Assembly: GCA_023375675.1 (NCBI GenBank)
Contig: JALQBC010000051.1
Span: 173,828 to 237,827, forward strand
DNA length: 64,000 bases
Source of the DNA: Cytospora piceicola
Taxonomy: Eukaryota > Ascomycota > Sordariomycetes > Diaporthales > Cytosporaceae
Direction: 5' to 3'
Shown here: positions 23,358 through 34,542 of the stretch, piece by piece
Layout of the letters: each line of letters begins with the position of its first letter
Numbering within the stretch: position 1 is the first letter of the stretch
Made by a program: the position numbers and the translations under genes
The notes under the pieces: model-generated
Database searches by the model: none
Told to the model about the DNA's origin: nothing
What the model saw: the letters and a program-made list of their open reading frames with translations, nothing else

Positions 23358-24997
23358 TTTTGGCTTGTGTGGGCCGAGTGTCGTTGAGGGCGCGCGCTGT
23401 GGGTAGTTGGTCGAGTGTCTGGTGGATAGCTGTGTGGTCGTTATTCCAGGAGCACAAAGTGTTGTGTGGGCGATCGAGTATCGGTGGACAATGAGTGAGA
23501 GTGAGCACAGTGAGTGGCGTGTTGGTGTTTCCGGATGTGTCGGCGAGAAGATGCTGGTTCGCGATAATTCGGCGATGATGGTCTGGTATAATTCAGGGGT
23601 AAGAAGAGTATAAAATAAAAAAAAAGAGCGTTTACTGTACGGTCAGGTAGTGACTGTTCTCGGCTGAGATGAAGCGAATAAGATGCGAAGGTTAATTAGT
23701 TGACAAAGAGAAGGGCGAGCTGATGGCTGGTGTTGCTGCTGCTGCTGCTGTTGCTCATGGCATTGGCAAGAAATGAGTGTGCATCCCAGAATCCCAGAAA
23801 AGAACCTTGAAGCCTTGAGACCTTGGATTTGTTTGGAAATTCCAGTCACGGTTTGTGCATGTATGTACGCGTATGTGTGTGTGTGTGTTTGGTCTGTCTT
23901 TCTGTCTGTCTGTGTGGGCAGAGAGAGGAAAGATGGATTCAGGAGAAACAATAATAAAAGAAGAAGAGCAACACGATTACTGAATCACACGAGGGACATC
24001 GCGACCCCGTCACAAGTTGCCAATTCGTTCGCTTTTGATTACCCTGGCCCAAGCTTTCCTCTCGGCTGCACGGTTTCAGGTTTATCAGAATCAAATATAG
24101 GGTCGGATTGCTCCATTTATCTTGTTAAGCGGAATGAGGGAGAGGAATTAGGCTGTTAGGACCTGGACTACTTTATACTAGAGAAGAGGACCCCTGACGA
24201 TCAGGACGGACCGTAAGCTGAGCCCTGCTGATCAACCGATGAACCCAAGTAAGTAAGTTTGACTTACTGACCAACTGCATGCCAGTGAGATTGGATGGTT
24301 TGGATAAATAGAAGAGAGGAGGACTCCCCCCTTGGGTTACTCTTGGGCCACCTAGGTGCCCTTGGGAGACTTTCTGTCTCTCCATCAAACACCAAAAACA
24401 CCACAAGTCGTCGATCACCTTGAAGCCATATCAGAGATTCGCAGCCCGACGACAAACAGACAGGAGGAACCAGCGAGCGACCCGATATTGCCACCTCTTT
24501 TCAAACTCGGTGCTGGCCCGTTTCATCAAATCTCCGACATCTCGCTTACTCACTTACAAACAAGCCCGCTTCAATCTTATCGTCTCGAATCGACTCAGGG
24601 GGTTTCAGGGGTCTATCCGGTCATGACACAAGACAGGACAGGACAGGATAGCCCGGCTCGGCTCGGCCACCGGTTGCTTGCAAACAACCGTGGAAATGAA
24701 TCCTCCCCTACCAGAACTACCAAGGGAAAGTCCCCGGGGTTATATCCCGGGGTCATATCCCGGCCCGATAATCGTTTCCCCGGATTTGCCCTCTCACGAA
24801 GAGTCTGACATGGATGCCTTCGACACTGTTTTCTCTCTCTCTCCCAACTTCCCTGTCTAGGCTGCAGACTAACACTCAATGCTCAGCGTGTGGTGGGAAT
24901 ATGGTGAATGTGAAAGAAAAGATTGGATATTGTTCTATTGTTTAACTTCATCAACCAAACCAAACCAAACCAACCTTCATGGGATATTCCAACCCCT
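23358..24997. other. 1.6-kb intergenic region with several simple repeats
   Basis: This is upstream of the polyglutamine gene and downstream of the DUF2278 gene (both -). It holds a GCT/TGC run (23734-23754), a TG run (23874-23889) followed by TCTG units, and a CCGGGG-TATATCC pair (24732-24763). No gene supported. Confidence 0.55.
23734..23914. repeat. Cluster of microsatellites: (TGC)n, (TG)n, (TCTG)n
   Basis: A TGC-type run lies at 23734-23754, (TG) about 8 units at 23874-23889 and TCTG units at 23894-23914. All sit in the presumed leader or promoter of the polyglutamine gene. Confidence 0.8.
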
Positions 24998-26163
24998 CTA
25001 ATTAGCAAAGTACAGCAGCTTGCCCTCCTTCTTGGCCTGCTTCTCCGTATAACTGACCTCGCTGACCGTCTCGCCCTGCGCATCCTTGAGCACGATCTTG
25101 CCCCCCTTGTTCGACAGCCGGAACCCGCTGACGGCCACCTCCTTCTTCGCGTTCGCCGAGATCTCGCCCGACAGCTCCTGGCTGCCCCCCTTGTCGTTCC
25201 CGACCGTCCACCCCTCCAGGCTCTGCGCCTGGGACGACTTGTTCAGCACGTACACCGTCTCGCCCGGCCCGCTGGCCGGCGTGTCGTCCGGCCCGACAGG
25301 GTTGACGAGCGCGGCCTCGATGATCATCTCGCCCTTGGCGTCCTTCGACGGGTCGGCCGCCGGGGTGGTGCCGGTGCCGGTGCCGGTGCCGGTACCGGTG
25401 CCCTTCGACCCGGAACCCGAGCCCGAGCCTGAGCCCGAGGACGAGGTACCACTCAGCGCCGACGCAAAGGTCGGCCCGTCCGGGTTGCCCTTGCTGTCCG
25501 TCTTGGTCGCCTGCGACGCGAAGGCGAGGAAGACGCCCTCCCACCGGTCGGCAAACTCGATGACGATCCCCCCGTCCTGGTACGTCCCGTTCTCCTTCTC
25601 GAACGAGCCCGCGCTGCCCTGGTTGCAGTGGATGTCGTGTATGCCCGACGACCCGTCGCCGTCCTTGTACTGGCTGCCCCAGATGTAGACGGTCGCCTTG
25701 GAGCCGACGGCCTCGTCCATGATGGGGTCGAGGTACGAGAGGATGTCGCCCTTCTCGCCCGGGTTCCGCGCGTCGTGCGACAGCAGCACGCCCGAGCCGA
25801 CGTCCACGAGGCCCTCGCGGAGGAAGTCGAGCGCCAGGCTGCCGCTGCCCGACTGCCGCGAGAAGCCCTGGGGCAGGGCCTGCAGCTGGCTGGTCGACGG
25901 CTTCTGCGCGCTGTACGACGACACAAGCCAGTAGACGAGGCGTGTGTCCTTGCCCGAGGACATGATGTTCACGTCGGCCTCGTGCGACTTGGAGTCGGTG
26001 CCGTCGGTGAAGATGAGGTGGCCGTGGTCGGTGTCGGCTGCGGGGCTATCTGTCAGTATCGAGGGGGCTCATCGTAGGTATCCTGTGACTGGTGGTCTTG
26101 CGTACCTGTTCCGTTCCAGCTGGAGGGAGTGCCCTTCCATAGACCGTAGTTAGAGATGCCCAT
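24998..26163 (-). CDS. DUF2278 (YukJ-like) protein with C-terminal lamin-tail domain, 365 aa
   Basis: Model on the minus strand: exons 26163-26106 and 26037-24998, intron gtacgc..ccgcag (68 bp), in frame. The N-terminus (MGISNYGLWKGTP) matches the usual start of DUF2278 proteins. The family's central signature GIHDIHCNQG lies at about 151-160, followed by YQDGGIVIEFADRWEGVFLAF. A linker (about 216-244) of GS and then GT dipeptides is encoded by near-perfect 6-bp repeats. Residues from about 259 form a lamin-tail-like beta domain (EMIIEAALVNPVGPD, VYVLNKSSQAQSLEGWTV, KKEVAVSGFRLSNKGGKIVL). DUF2278 plus lamin tail is a known combination in bacteria and fungi; function is not established. No signal peptide, so probably cytosolic. 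Confidence 0.85.
25366..25440. repeat. Hexanucleotide repeats coding GT/GS linker
   Basis: GGTGCC units (about six, one GGTACC variant) and adjacent CCCGAG units encode the GT and GS dipeptide linker of the DUF2278 protein. Such tracts change length easily. Confidence 0.8.
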
Positions 26164-27877
26164 CTTGATACTGCGGGTGTCTGCGTGTGTGTGTATTGTG
26201 AGTGGATCTGTTGTGTGGTTTCTCGTAGATGCGTCGTGCGAGTGTAAGATCTAAAAGCCTGGAGGTGTCGCGATACCGGACGAGAACATGAAAGCTGCAC
26301 CTGGGGACAGGGCAGGTGGGTTATAGTACGCATTTCCAAGTACGCTTCGTCATATCAAGGAGGGTCTCAGGGACCATGATGGGCAAGCGTATCATTTGAT
26401 AAAGTAAAGCATCTGACATCACACTTCCTCGAAGCCGCATTAACATCACATGCGAGAAGTGTGGATACCAATGCATGTGGAGGCAGCCAGCCAGCCAGGC
26501 CAGCATGGTTCATAGGTAGTCTTCATACCATCCAGTCAGTCTGGGCCACTCAGGGACCAGACACGAGATCTCATCTATCTCGTCTACTCACCTGACCAGT
26601 AAGTGCCTACTCGGTGCCTGCGTTTGATGTTGAACATTGAGACACAAGACGTCAAAAGCCCCGGGCGACACGAGCCGCATTGCAACCTCGCAACCTGAAC
26701 ATTGCGCCTACCACATACCCACAATAATAGACAACTCGTGTAACTCGCCGCGCTGGCAGGCTGGCTCAAGTGGATCGAGGCCTTTAATTGATAGTGGCAA
26801 TTACCACCCACACGGCGTCTAGCTTCCCATCCGGCAGCACGCCGCGGGATAGGAGCCAAGATATGTCTAGCATTGAACCTGGCCCTAGCTCTGGGGTACA
26901 GGCCTGCGAATGGCGACTTGTTGGAAGAAGGACAGGAACCAGGAAGAAGAGGGATGGATCATGTGAGCAGATCGTGGAGACGGTGGAGATCGGCAGGCCA
27001 AGATCGTGACAGCAGATTGGTCGAAAGATCGCCGCGAGATACACTTAGTCCCTTGAGCCCCACGCAAGCGCAACGGCACGGCACGGCACTTGAGATTGCC
27101 CACCTGATGCAGGTCGACGGCAGAGAGACACGTGTGGGGGGTGTGATAAGGGGGTGGGCGGCTGAGTATACACAGTAATGGATAGGCGGACGGACGACGA
27201 CGACATCGAGAAACAGGGACAGCTCGTGCAATGACGTAGGTTGGTAGTATGGCAGGTGGCAGGTAGCATTCTGCCCCTGCGTGTTGCAATATGCATGATA
27301 CCCAGATGATGCATCCACGTACGTACACTATCACGCTTTTTCCGGGACTGTCTCGGAGAATTACGCGCCCAACGTTGCATCGGACTCGTCGGCACAGACC
27401 TACACTTTGCAGCTGCGAGCCGACCTCGAACGCCGCAGACCAAATTGTTGACGCATTCATCGACGTTTGGGACGTGAAACCAAGTGAAATCAGAGAAGAC
27501 TTCTTCTCTGTGGCGTGTGGATTCGTGATCCTTTTTGCTTTGCCCTGAAACCGATAGTAATGCAGAAATGCCATCCCAGGGGAGAGCATCATGTCTTCCC
27601 CTGGGAAACAAAACGCAAAAGATGCTCAGAAGAACAAGGTTTCGGTCCATGATAAATTATGAACACCGTCCTGCGGTGCTCACATCGCCCCATGCTGATT
27701 GACCGCCTGGCCCAGTTCTGCCCTTAGACAGGACCACATGCAAGCGATGGGATCGAGGTTAGTAAGAGTAGGACGACCTGCGAGAAAGCTCTCACCCGGC
27801 CGCCCGTTCCGTGTCTCGTCTGGCAGCTTCTCGGTTCGCCTTCCAGGCCATCCCGCGTGTGCGCCTGAAGCCGGATT
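26164..27877. other. 1.7-kb intergenic region, no supported gene
   Basis: Minus-strand frames of 200-235 codons around 26885-27650 overlap one another in different frames and have no family signature or consistent splice sites. I treat them as chance. Confidence 0.5.
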
Positions 27878-29983
27878 CTACGAGGTTGTACCCGACCCGA
27901 GGCTCATGATGGTTTCCCACGTGGGGAGCCACGCCAGGTTCCCATCACCCTGATCCGTCTGCCATTTCCTATTCTTCCTCCAGGACAGGTATGCCTCCTT
28001 GGAGCATATATATGCCTGCTCACTCGTCGCACCGTACTTTTCGATGGCCAGGGACCGCTTCTCATTACGCCACAGTGTCAGCTGCTCATTTGTCCCCGGC
28101 TTCTTGTCAAGGAGGTCTTTGCGGAGTATAGGCGTTGCAGGCTTGCGAACATCCCTCAACGTCGCGAATATCACGTCCCGTTTGTAGTTTGGAGAGAATG
28201 CCGCTATGGGGCTGGACTCCCACTGTCTGTAGTCGAGCCATTTATGCTGGACGACTTTACCGCATGTCCACCCAAGGTATTCGCCGGTCAGTTCGTTGTT
28301 CTTAGTGACAATGTGCAAGCTTCGATACGTCTCGCCCCTCTTCCAGGTCTCTTCGCTGGCGACGGAGAGCTTGATGGCTCTCTGTCCCAACCACTTACTA
28401 CGGGATGTGTGCCATCGGCCTCTTTGGACAGTCAGTCTGGCAACACACCAGCGCGGGCGGGAAAGATGTAAACAGGCAGGAAAACAGGACAAAAAGGTGT
28501 ATCTCACTCGCAGATTATAATGCTGATTTGCTTGACATCGGGAAAAGGCTTCAACATCTGGTTTGACTTTACACACGGCTGAATTAGCTGGGTGAGCGAC
28601 GCTAACATACCCTAGGGTACTTCGGGGTCGTACAAACCTTTTGTCCCTTTTTCCAAGAAGTTGCAAAAGACCGCATTAAACGAAGCTCATCTTCAAAAAG
28701 GGGATCTTTGCTTATGTCACTGGGAGCGCCGTAAGGGAACAATATAACCAGGGGAAAGCCGTCATAGTCCATGGTGCTGTAGAAACCCTGCAAGAGAGAT
28801 GCCTCCGGGTAAAAGGCCTCCGGAAACTTGTAGCGAAGCGGTGTTTTGAACCATACTAGACGGTTAAATTCCTGGAGGATTGCTGAGTGAAGCTAAGTCA
28901 GCAGGGATTGTCACTGAAGGCAAGGCGTCGGATGTTCTCCTGGCCGCGGAACACAGGGGACACGGGCGACTCACGTATCGCAGATGAAGGCGCGTCTCGA
29001 GTTTTGCGTTGAAAGGATGGAATAATCTCGGTCGACTCCGGAGCGCGGGCGAACTTGGACCTCAGATACAATATTGCCTCCCGGAACTGGGCATCGACCT
29101 CCCACCTCTTCTGAAACAATTTTGACGCGGCACGCATAGGATCTGGCACAACCCGCCTCACCGTGCCATTGGGATCATCAAACAGGTATGGGCATGCGCC
29201 AGGGAAGTGAGGCAACAAACAGATGCGGCAGCGCCCATGGACGGTGGCTCTCAGCGTCGTCTTGTCCGGCTCGTCTAGGTATTTCGAATGGGCCGTTTCT
29301 TTCGCTTTCACCTTGGCTCTCACTTCTTCGTATATATCCATCTGCTTCGACGCGAGCTCTGTCAATTCGGTGGCATGATCCTTTAACCGCCTCGCCTCAT
29401 TCATAGACGCCGGGTCGGCCGGGTCGGCTCGTTGCATTGCCTCTTCTGCATCTGCGGCTGCACGCTGAGCTGCCAGCAGCGTATCCAACTGTGCAGCATT
29501 TGCTTCTACCGCGTCCTCCCACCCCAGCCTGGTATCGTCTCCAAGCATCTCAGCCATGATGCGCCGTGGCTCAGCGAGCTTCCTGACCCAGGCAAGCCAG
29601 TTACGTTCCTTGGTTTTTCTGAGCGCCCGGTTCATTGTCCTTTCCGACCGCGCGGCTGTTGTCTTCTTCACCACGGTTACCTTCGCGGCAGACTTCTGAA
29701 TGGCAAGTCGAAGCCTTTCAGCCTGCCGTGCCTTGAACGTTCCCATTTCGAAACCGCGCGAGACGGCTTCTGCAGGGACATGTTTGTCAACAATCGCACC
29801 CTCTCCAGACTCCGCAAGGGCGGCATCGTGAGAACAAAAACGCTTGAGGTGGTGACCGACGCCCTGAAGCCGATATTTGAGAGTCGAGTACTGTTGTATC
29901 AGGCAACCCGAGTGAATGAGGGACTGTGAGAGCAGCTCTGGCATGAGGGGGGATGCAGTCCACCCCAATGGTAGCAGCGGCAT
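27878..29983 (-). CDS. Protein of unknown function with CCHC-like zinc knuckle, ~615 aa, three introns
   Basis: Model on the minus strand: exons 29983-28975, 28882-28638, 28557-28508 and 28421-27878. Introns of 92, 80 and 86 bp (gtgagt..ctcag, gtttgt..accag, gtgaga..caaag) all join in frame. The second intron's donor is weak. An alternative start is Met14 (29944). The N-terminal half is basic, helical and coiled-coil-like (KARQAERLRLAIQKSAAKVT, LRKTKERNWLAWVRKL). A motif C252-x2-C-x3-H-x4-C264 (CRICLLPHFPGAC) resembles retroviral/copia-type nucleic-acid knuckles. The C-terminal half looks globular (EFNRLVWFKTPLRYKF, DYDGFPLVILFPYGAPSD, VKQISIIIC, WKRGETYRSLHIVTKNNE). No family recognised. Without splicing each part ends in a misleading tail, so automatic callers may split this gene. 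Confidence 0.65.
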
Positions 29984-30032
29984 CCTGACTCGAACCGCAT
30001 TAACGATTACATGGGCTCCGAAGGGAAAGACC

Positions 30033-30104
30033 AGGGAAAAGAAAGGAAGAAAAGAAGAAGAGAAGAGAAAAGGAAGGAAAAAGAGAGGGAAAAGAAGGAG
30101 GGAG
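30033..30104. repeat. 72-nt uninterrupted purine tract
   Basis: Every base from 30033 to 30104 is A or G. Such tracts can form triplex (H-DNA) and are common in fungal promoters. Confidence 0.9.
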
Positions 30105-30693
30105 CCCGATATACTGCCTGTCTACTCGAGTTGTCGAGGTGAAGTCAAGATGTCATTCGAATCATGTCGAGATGTTGATGTTGGTGTTGATGTGTGTGTG
30201 TGTGTATATTGTGGACAATGTGGGGTATCTACACCACGGTGCGGTTTTCGGCACGTGCACAAACATCGAGGTTCTGGAAATTCTAGACTGTGAGCTAAAA
30301 GTGAGACTAACTTTAAGAGGGAATCGCCGTCCCGCTTGGGGTGGGGTCCGGTCAGCCGAAGGTGGGGTTTCCGGTGGGGTTTCCTCCATGTTCAAACGTC
30401 CGGACTATATTCCGTCTGGTACTAGTTGACGTTCTGGGCTTCAAAAAATTCGAGTCTCGACAAACCCGCCCTGTCGCCCCCATTCAGGCCTGTTGTGCGA
30501 TACAGTAGTGTTAAATGGCTGCGGTTCAGGTTCACGAGACCCACCGGCGGTCTCGGCCATGACAATGAAATCCCACAGGTTGACTTCTCTTTTCCACCCT
30601 TCCCATTCGACGCTGTGCATATCAACGACCTCTCCGGATTCCTCTCCAGCCTCTTTAGACCCTTCGTCCATATAAGCGCAACAAACCCTCAAT

Positions 30694-30723
30694 CACCTTC
30701 ACCTTCACCTTCACCTTCACCTT
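30694..30723. repeat. (TTCACC)n hexamer repeat in the methyltransferase leader
   Basis: Four to five TTCACC units lie about 35 bp before the methyltransferase ATG, in a pyrimidine-rich leader. Confidence 0.85.
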
Positions 30724-30757
30724 TGCTGTCGCATCTTCTCCGAGGCCCTTCGGTCAA

Positions 30758-32071
30758 ATGAGGCTCCTTGCCCACCCGCCGCATCCAACGAGCAGCCTAC
30801 CACGCTTGCGCTGCTCATCACCAGACGACCTGACCGAGGACAAGATCGACCTGGCCTTGCACAACCTCCGCGAAATATACTGCCCCTTGCCCCGAGCCGT
30901 CGCATTCAGAAAACCATCTCTACCCTCCAGCCAACAACACTACCTCGCGGTCCCCGTCAGCGCCACGACAGGCGGCGCGAACAGCGGCATATCGACGCCC
31001 CACCCAATCGACTCCGGTTATGCCTCTGGCGACGACGACGATGAAGCGGAAGATGATGGTGACTGCGAAGCTGCCGATCCAGACTACATCGCGACACTAC
31101 GCGCCGACGACTACGAGAGACAGTTCACAATCCGCTGGCTGACGGGCCTCATATCGCGCTCCGAGGAACTGCTCGACCATATCGACGAGGACCCCCGACT
31201 TCGGCTCATCGACGACGCCTCGTACATACTCGCGTCATTCAGCAGCGCGTCGAGCGCGGACGAGGACGAGGACGCGGGCGCCATCGTGAGGGAGTTCAGC
31301 TTCGAGCTGGGCGGCGCCGCGCAGGAGGAGGACGGCGGACAACACAAGATCGACGTGCGCCTGACGGACGGCACGCCGGCGATGGGCACCGACCACACCG
31401 ACGTCGGGCTGCAGAGCTGGGGCGCGTCCATCGTCATCTCGGACATGATGTGCTCCCACCCGGCGCGCTTCGGCCTGTCCGCCGAGGCCCTGGGCGCCGC
31501 GCCGCGCATCGTCGAGCTGGGCGCCGGCACCGGGCTGGTGGGCATCACGGTCGCCAAGCTGCTGCCCCTGGTCGGCGTGCCCGGCTCCGAGGTCATCGCG
31601 ACCGACTACCACCCCGCCGTGCTCGCCAACCTGCGCGACAACGTCGCCATGAACTTCCCCTCGTGCGACCAGCCGCCTGTCAAGACCTGCCTGCTCGACT
31701 GGTCCGCCCCGTGCCTCGACGCGCCGCTGCACGAGCCGGCCGCCATGCTCGTCGCGACCGACGTCGTCTATGCGCCGGAGCATGCTTTCTGGCTGCGCGA
31801 CTGCGCGGCCAGACTCCTCGCGGCTGACGGTGTCTTCTGGCTCATTGCGTCGGTGCGGCCGAACGGTCGGTTCGAAGGGGTCACGGATACGGTGGAGGCA
31901 GCCTTCGAGAACGTCGACGAGTGTCCCAGGTCGGAGGATGGGCGCAGGGTGTTGAGGATCCTGAGCAGGGAGAGGCATGATAAGAGGAAGGGCGTTGGAC
32001 GGGCGGATGAGATTGGATACAGGGTGTTCAGGATTGGGTGGGAAGTTATCGAGAAGGCGGAAGAATCATGA
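30758..32071 (+). CDS. METTL21/EFM-type protein lysine methyltransferase (Methyltransf_16), 437 aa, no intron
   Basis: Single open frame from 30758. The first 130 residues are variable, with an acidic run (GDDDDEAEDDGDCEAADPD), then a helical part (YERQFTIRWLTGLISRSEEL). The Rossmann methyltransferase core begins with DVGLQSWGASIVISDMM, and motif I is VELGAGTGLVGITVAKLL, the S-adenosylmethionine site. Further core segments are VIATDYHPAVLANLRDNV (acidic motif II), CLLDWSAP and MLVATDVVYAPEHAFWL, the last including the family's D-V-V-Y in place of a classical post-motif. Fungal members of this group methylate lysines on elongation factors; which one is targeted here cannot be told, though the long N-terminus recalls Efm2-like proteins. 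Acts in the cytosol. Confidence 0.85.
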   Translation: MRLLAHPPHPTSSLPRLRCSSPDDLTEDKIDLALHNLREIYCPLPRAVAFRKPSLPSSQQHYLAVPVSATTGGANSGISTPHPIDSGYASGDDDDEAEDDGDCEAADPDYIATLRADDYERQFTIRWLTGLISRSEELLDHIDEDPRLRLIDDASYILASFSSASSADEDEDAGAIVREFSFELGGAAQEEDGGQHKIDVRLTDGTPAMGTDHTDVGLQSWGASIVISDMMCSHPARFGLSAEALGAAPRIVELGAGTGLVGITVAKLLPLVGVPGSEVIATDYHPAVLANLRDNVAMNFPSCDQPPVKTCLLDWSAPCLDAPLHEPAAMLVATDVVYAPEHAFWLRDCAARLLAADGVFWLIASVRPNGRFEGVTDTVEAAFENVDECPRSEDGRRVLRILSRERHDKRKGVGRADEIGYRVFRIGWEVIEKAEES

Positions 32072-32785
32072 CTAGACGACGACGGACAACTGCATGGCAT
32101 GACTTGACTTGCATGACAGCGATAGAAGTAGACACAATACCCTTAAGACTTAGACCTGCATTATAGAACAGAACAGAATAGAGATGTGAAACTTAGAAGT
32201 GTAGGAAGAATTTCAGCGCCGATATTTAATTAAGACAATAGTAAGAAGAAGAACACCCAGGATAATGAGTCAAACATGTTGAAGCTAAAACAGGGGAAGC
32301 TCTAGGTAATAAGATTTGTATAATGCTCGTCCTTCCTAACGGAAGGCAATACAAAGTATTTGCACCCATCTCACTTTGGTTCCATTGTTTTACATGGCAC
32401 CTGGGTACAATGTCAGCCTTCTGCTCTTACGACCTTCGGAGTTTCGAAGATGTCTACAATATGGGGATAGAAATTAACCTTGCTGCGGCGAAGTGCGGTA
32501 CGCCCTTACTCGGCTGCACTTAGAACTTACAGTACTTTGTTAAAATTTATTACACTTGGAATGCTCCAGACATCCTTTGTATGACAGAGACCGGTTATTT
32601 TGCCTCAAAGTCAATTTAGATGGCTCAAGTGCCAACTGACCCGGTAAGCAGTCTAAGTATATATTATAGTATAGAGAAGCAAACTAATTATAATAACAAG
32701 AACTTCCAATGCCTGGACCCTGGACCATCGACAATTGCGAACTAACATAGACTGCTTGCTGTATTTGTCTGATCTGCTGGCTACC
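32072..32785. other. Convergent intergenic region
   Basis: It lies between the 3' ends of the methyltransferase (+) and P450 (-) genes. Somewhat AT-rich; no gene supported. Confidence 0.55.
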
Positions 32786-34542
32786 CTATCGTGGCCGTCT
32801 CAGTTCCACCCTTACAGGAAACCCATCCGCCGGGTGCGCAGCCCCCTTCTCGGCCTGATAAGCGCGATTCCCATCAACCGTATTGATGACTCCAGCCTTG
32901 CCCCTCGCGCCTTTCTTCGGATGTAGAGCATCCCATTCCGCATAGGCGGGCACAACATTGACCTCACGCACTGTCAGGACCAGGGCGATTTTTAGCTCTA
33001 GCAGAGCTAGTGTCTGCCCTATACAGCTCCGTGGACCGTGCTCGAACGGTCGCCATGCGCCCTTCGTGCCCGTGCCAGGATACAGCAGGTCTCCTGGAGC
33101 AGCGAGCCACCTCTCAGGGAGGAATTTCTCGGGCTCAACCCAATAGCGCGCGTCACGGTGAATCGCCAAGCTAAGCGTCCAGACACTGCAGTTCTCAGTA
33201 GGGAAGCGGCGGCCTGATTCGTCAGTGATAAAAGCCCCAGGGCGGCCCATCCGCATGGACCCAGAAGGTGGGAAGAGACGGAGGGTTTCTTTAAGGACGG
33301 CCGTAGTATACGGAAGTTGGTTGAGCTTGTGTGGGTCGGCTTGGATCTGTGCGAGCGCGTCGGCGGGGCGGGTGCCGAAGGCGGTATCGTGCTCGGCAAG
33401 GAGAAGCTCCAGGGCGTTCGGGTGTGTTGACAGTAGGTAATAGCAGTATGTCAGGGCACTGCTGGAAGTATCGTGGCCAGCAAACAGGAAAACGCGTAGC
33501 TGCGAGGCCATAGCCGTCTTGACAGTCTTCTTGACAGTGTTAGGGTCTTCGCTGCCTGCCTCACGGTGGACATCATCTATCAGTAGGGACACGATGGATT
33601 TGGACTGGCTGCCGGCATCATCTGATTCTTTCCCGTGGCGTGCTGTTTTGCCTTCGATGCGCTCCGCAAATCTCTTGTCGATTTCGTGTCCAATATATCG
33701 ATCCATGGTCCGACTGTTCAGCCAGTGTACGATTGGCCGGATTGACAGGTATCTGGTTATAGGGTTCAGCCGGCCACGCCACGAAGTCCATTCGATTGAT
33801 GACCGCAATGCCGCTGCTAATGGATTCTCGTGTGTCTGGTAGTGCAGATGTGTATCCAGCACCACCCGCCCGATCACGTCAAACGTCATCCGCACCGTTA
33901 ACTCCTCCATTTGGAATATCTCGCTGCGACCATCAGAGGCCCCTTGGCACTTGCTGATCAGAAGGTTGCGAAAGATAGCTACCTCGTCAGCAATTACTGG
34001 AACCAGGCCGGTAAGATATCCAGCGCTGAAACCTGTGTTGAACAGACGGCGCCAGTGCTTCCATTCGGCGCCCTCCATCGTAAGGAGACTAGGCCCACCG
34101 GTAATAACCTCGATAGGTTTAACGAGGTTATCCCCTTTGCCTAAGTCAAGGTCCTCAACCTGTGAAGCGGCGTAGGCATCAGCCACCACGAGAAGTGTCC
34201 TACTAAAGGGCCACAAATGTAGGTAGTAAATGCCGCCGGGGGCATACTGCTGCGCAATCTTCCACATGACATTGTGCATTATAGTATCACCCGGAAGCGA
34301 TGCCGATATCTTCTTTATCAAGACCAGGTGGCCGAGGATAGGATGGACGTCGGGCATGGGCTAAACATCATCCATATAGTCAGGGATTGCGTGCATGTGT
34401 CGCAAGACGGTGCGTATCAGGAGCCACTTACCAGATTCGCATTTTGCAGCTTCTGTAGCCCTCTACGCGATGCATAGAATCGAGTAGCAATGTAAGCTAC
34501 AACCGAGGCCACTGTTACGGCTACGGTTGCCCAGTATTTCAT
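32786..34542 (-). CDS. Cytochrome P450 monooxygenase, 561 aa
   Basis: Model on the minus strand: exons 34542-34432 and 34360-32786, intron gtaagt..gtttag (71 bp), phase 0. Exon 1 (37 residues) supplies the membrane anchor (YWATVAVTVASVVAYIAT) and the start of the proline hinge, continued by PMPDVHPILGH. Signatures: oxygen-binding I helix AGHDTS (about 331-336), K-helix E-x-x-R (ETLR, 395-398), PERW at about 452, and the heme loop FEHGPRSCIG (476-485) with ligand Cys483. The phrase ITGGPSLLTMEGAEWKHWRR is the C-helix region. Endoplasmic-reticulum bound; needs a separate reductase. Its substrate cannot be told; it resembles secondary-metabolism P450s but no core synthase gene is in the window. 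Confidence 0.92.

Larger units (their letters stand above)
29984..30757. other. Divergent intergenic region with a polypurine tract
   Basis: This lies between the unknown knuckle gene (-) and the methyltransferase gene (+). It contains the 72-base purine run at 30033-30104 and a TTCACC repeat at 30694-30723. No gene seen. Confidence 0.6.

Noticed and set aside
22441..23508. Long Ala/Arg/Pro-rich frames opposite or overlapping the polyglutamine gene
   Set aside because: Composition is that of GC-rich shadow frames; the minus-strand frame at 22239-23357 has helical ends and natural codon use.
26885..27650. Overlapping minus-strand frames of 119-235 codons
   Set aside because: Three mutually overlapping frames, no domain, no splice logic, odd composition.
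28898..28974. Read-through end (ESPVSPVFRGQENIRRL..) of the knuckle gene's first exon
   Set aside because: It lies within a strong gtgagt..ctgac..ctcag intron, and the downstream exon continues in frame with globular sequence.
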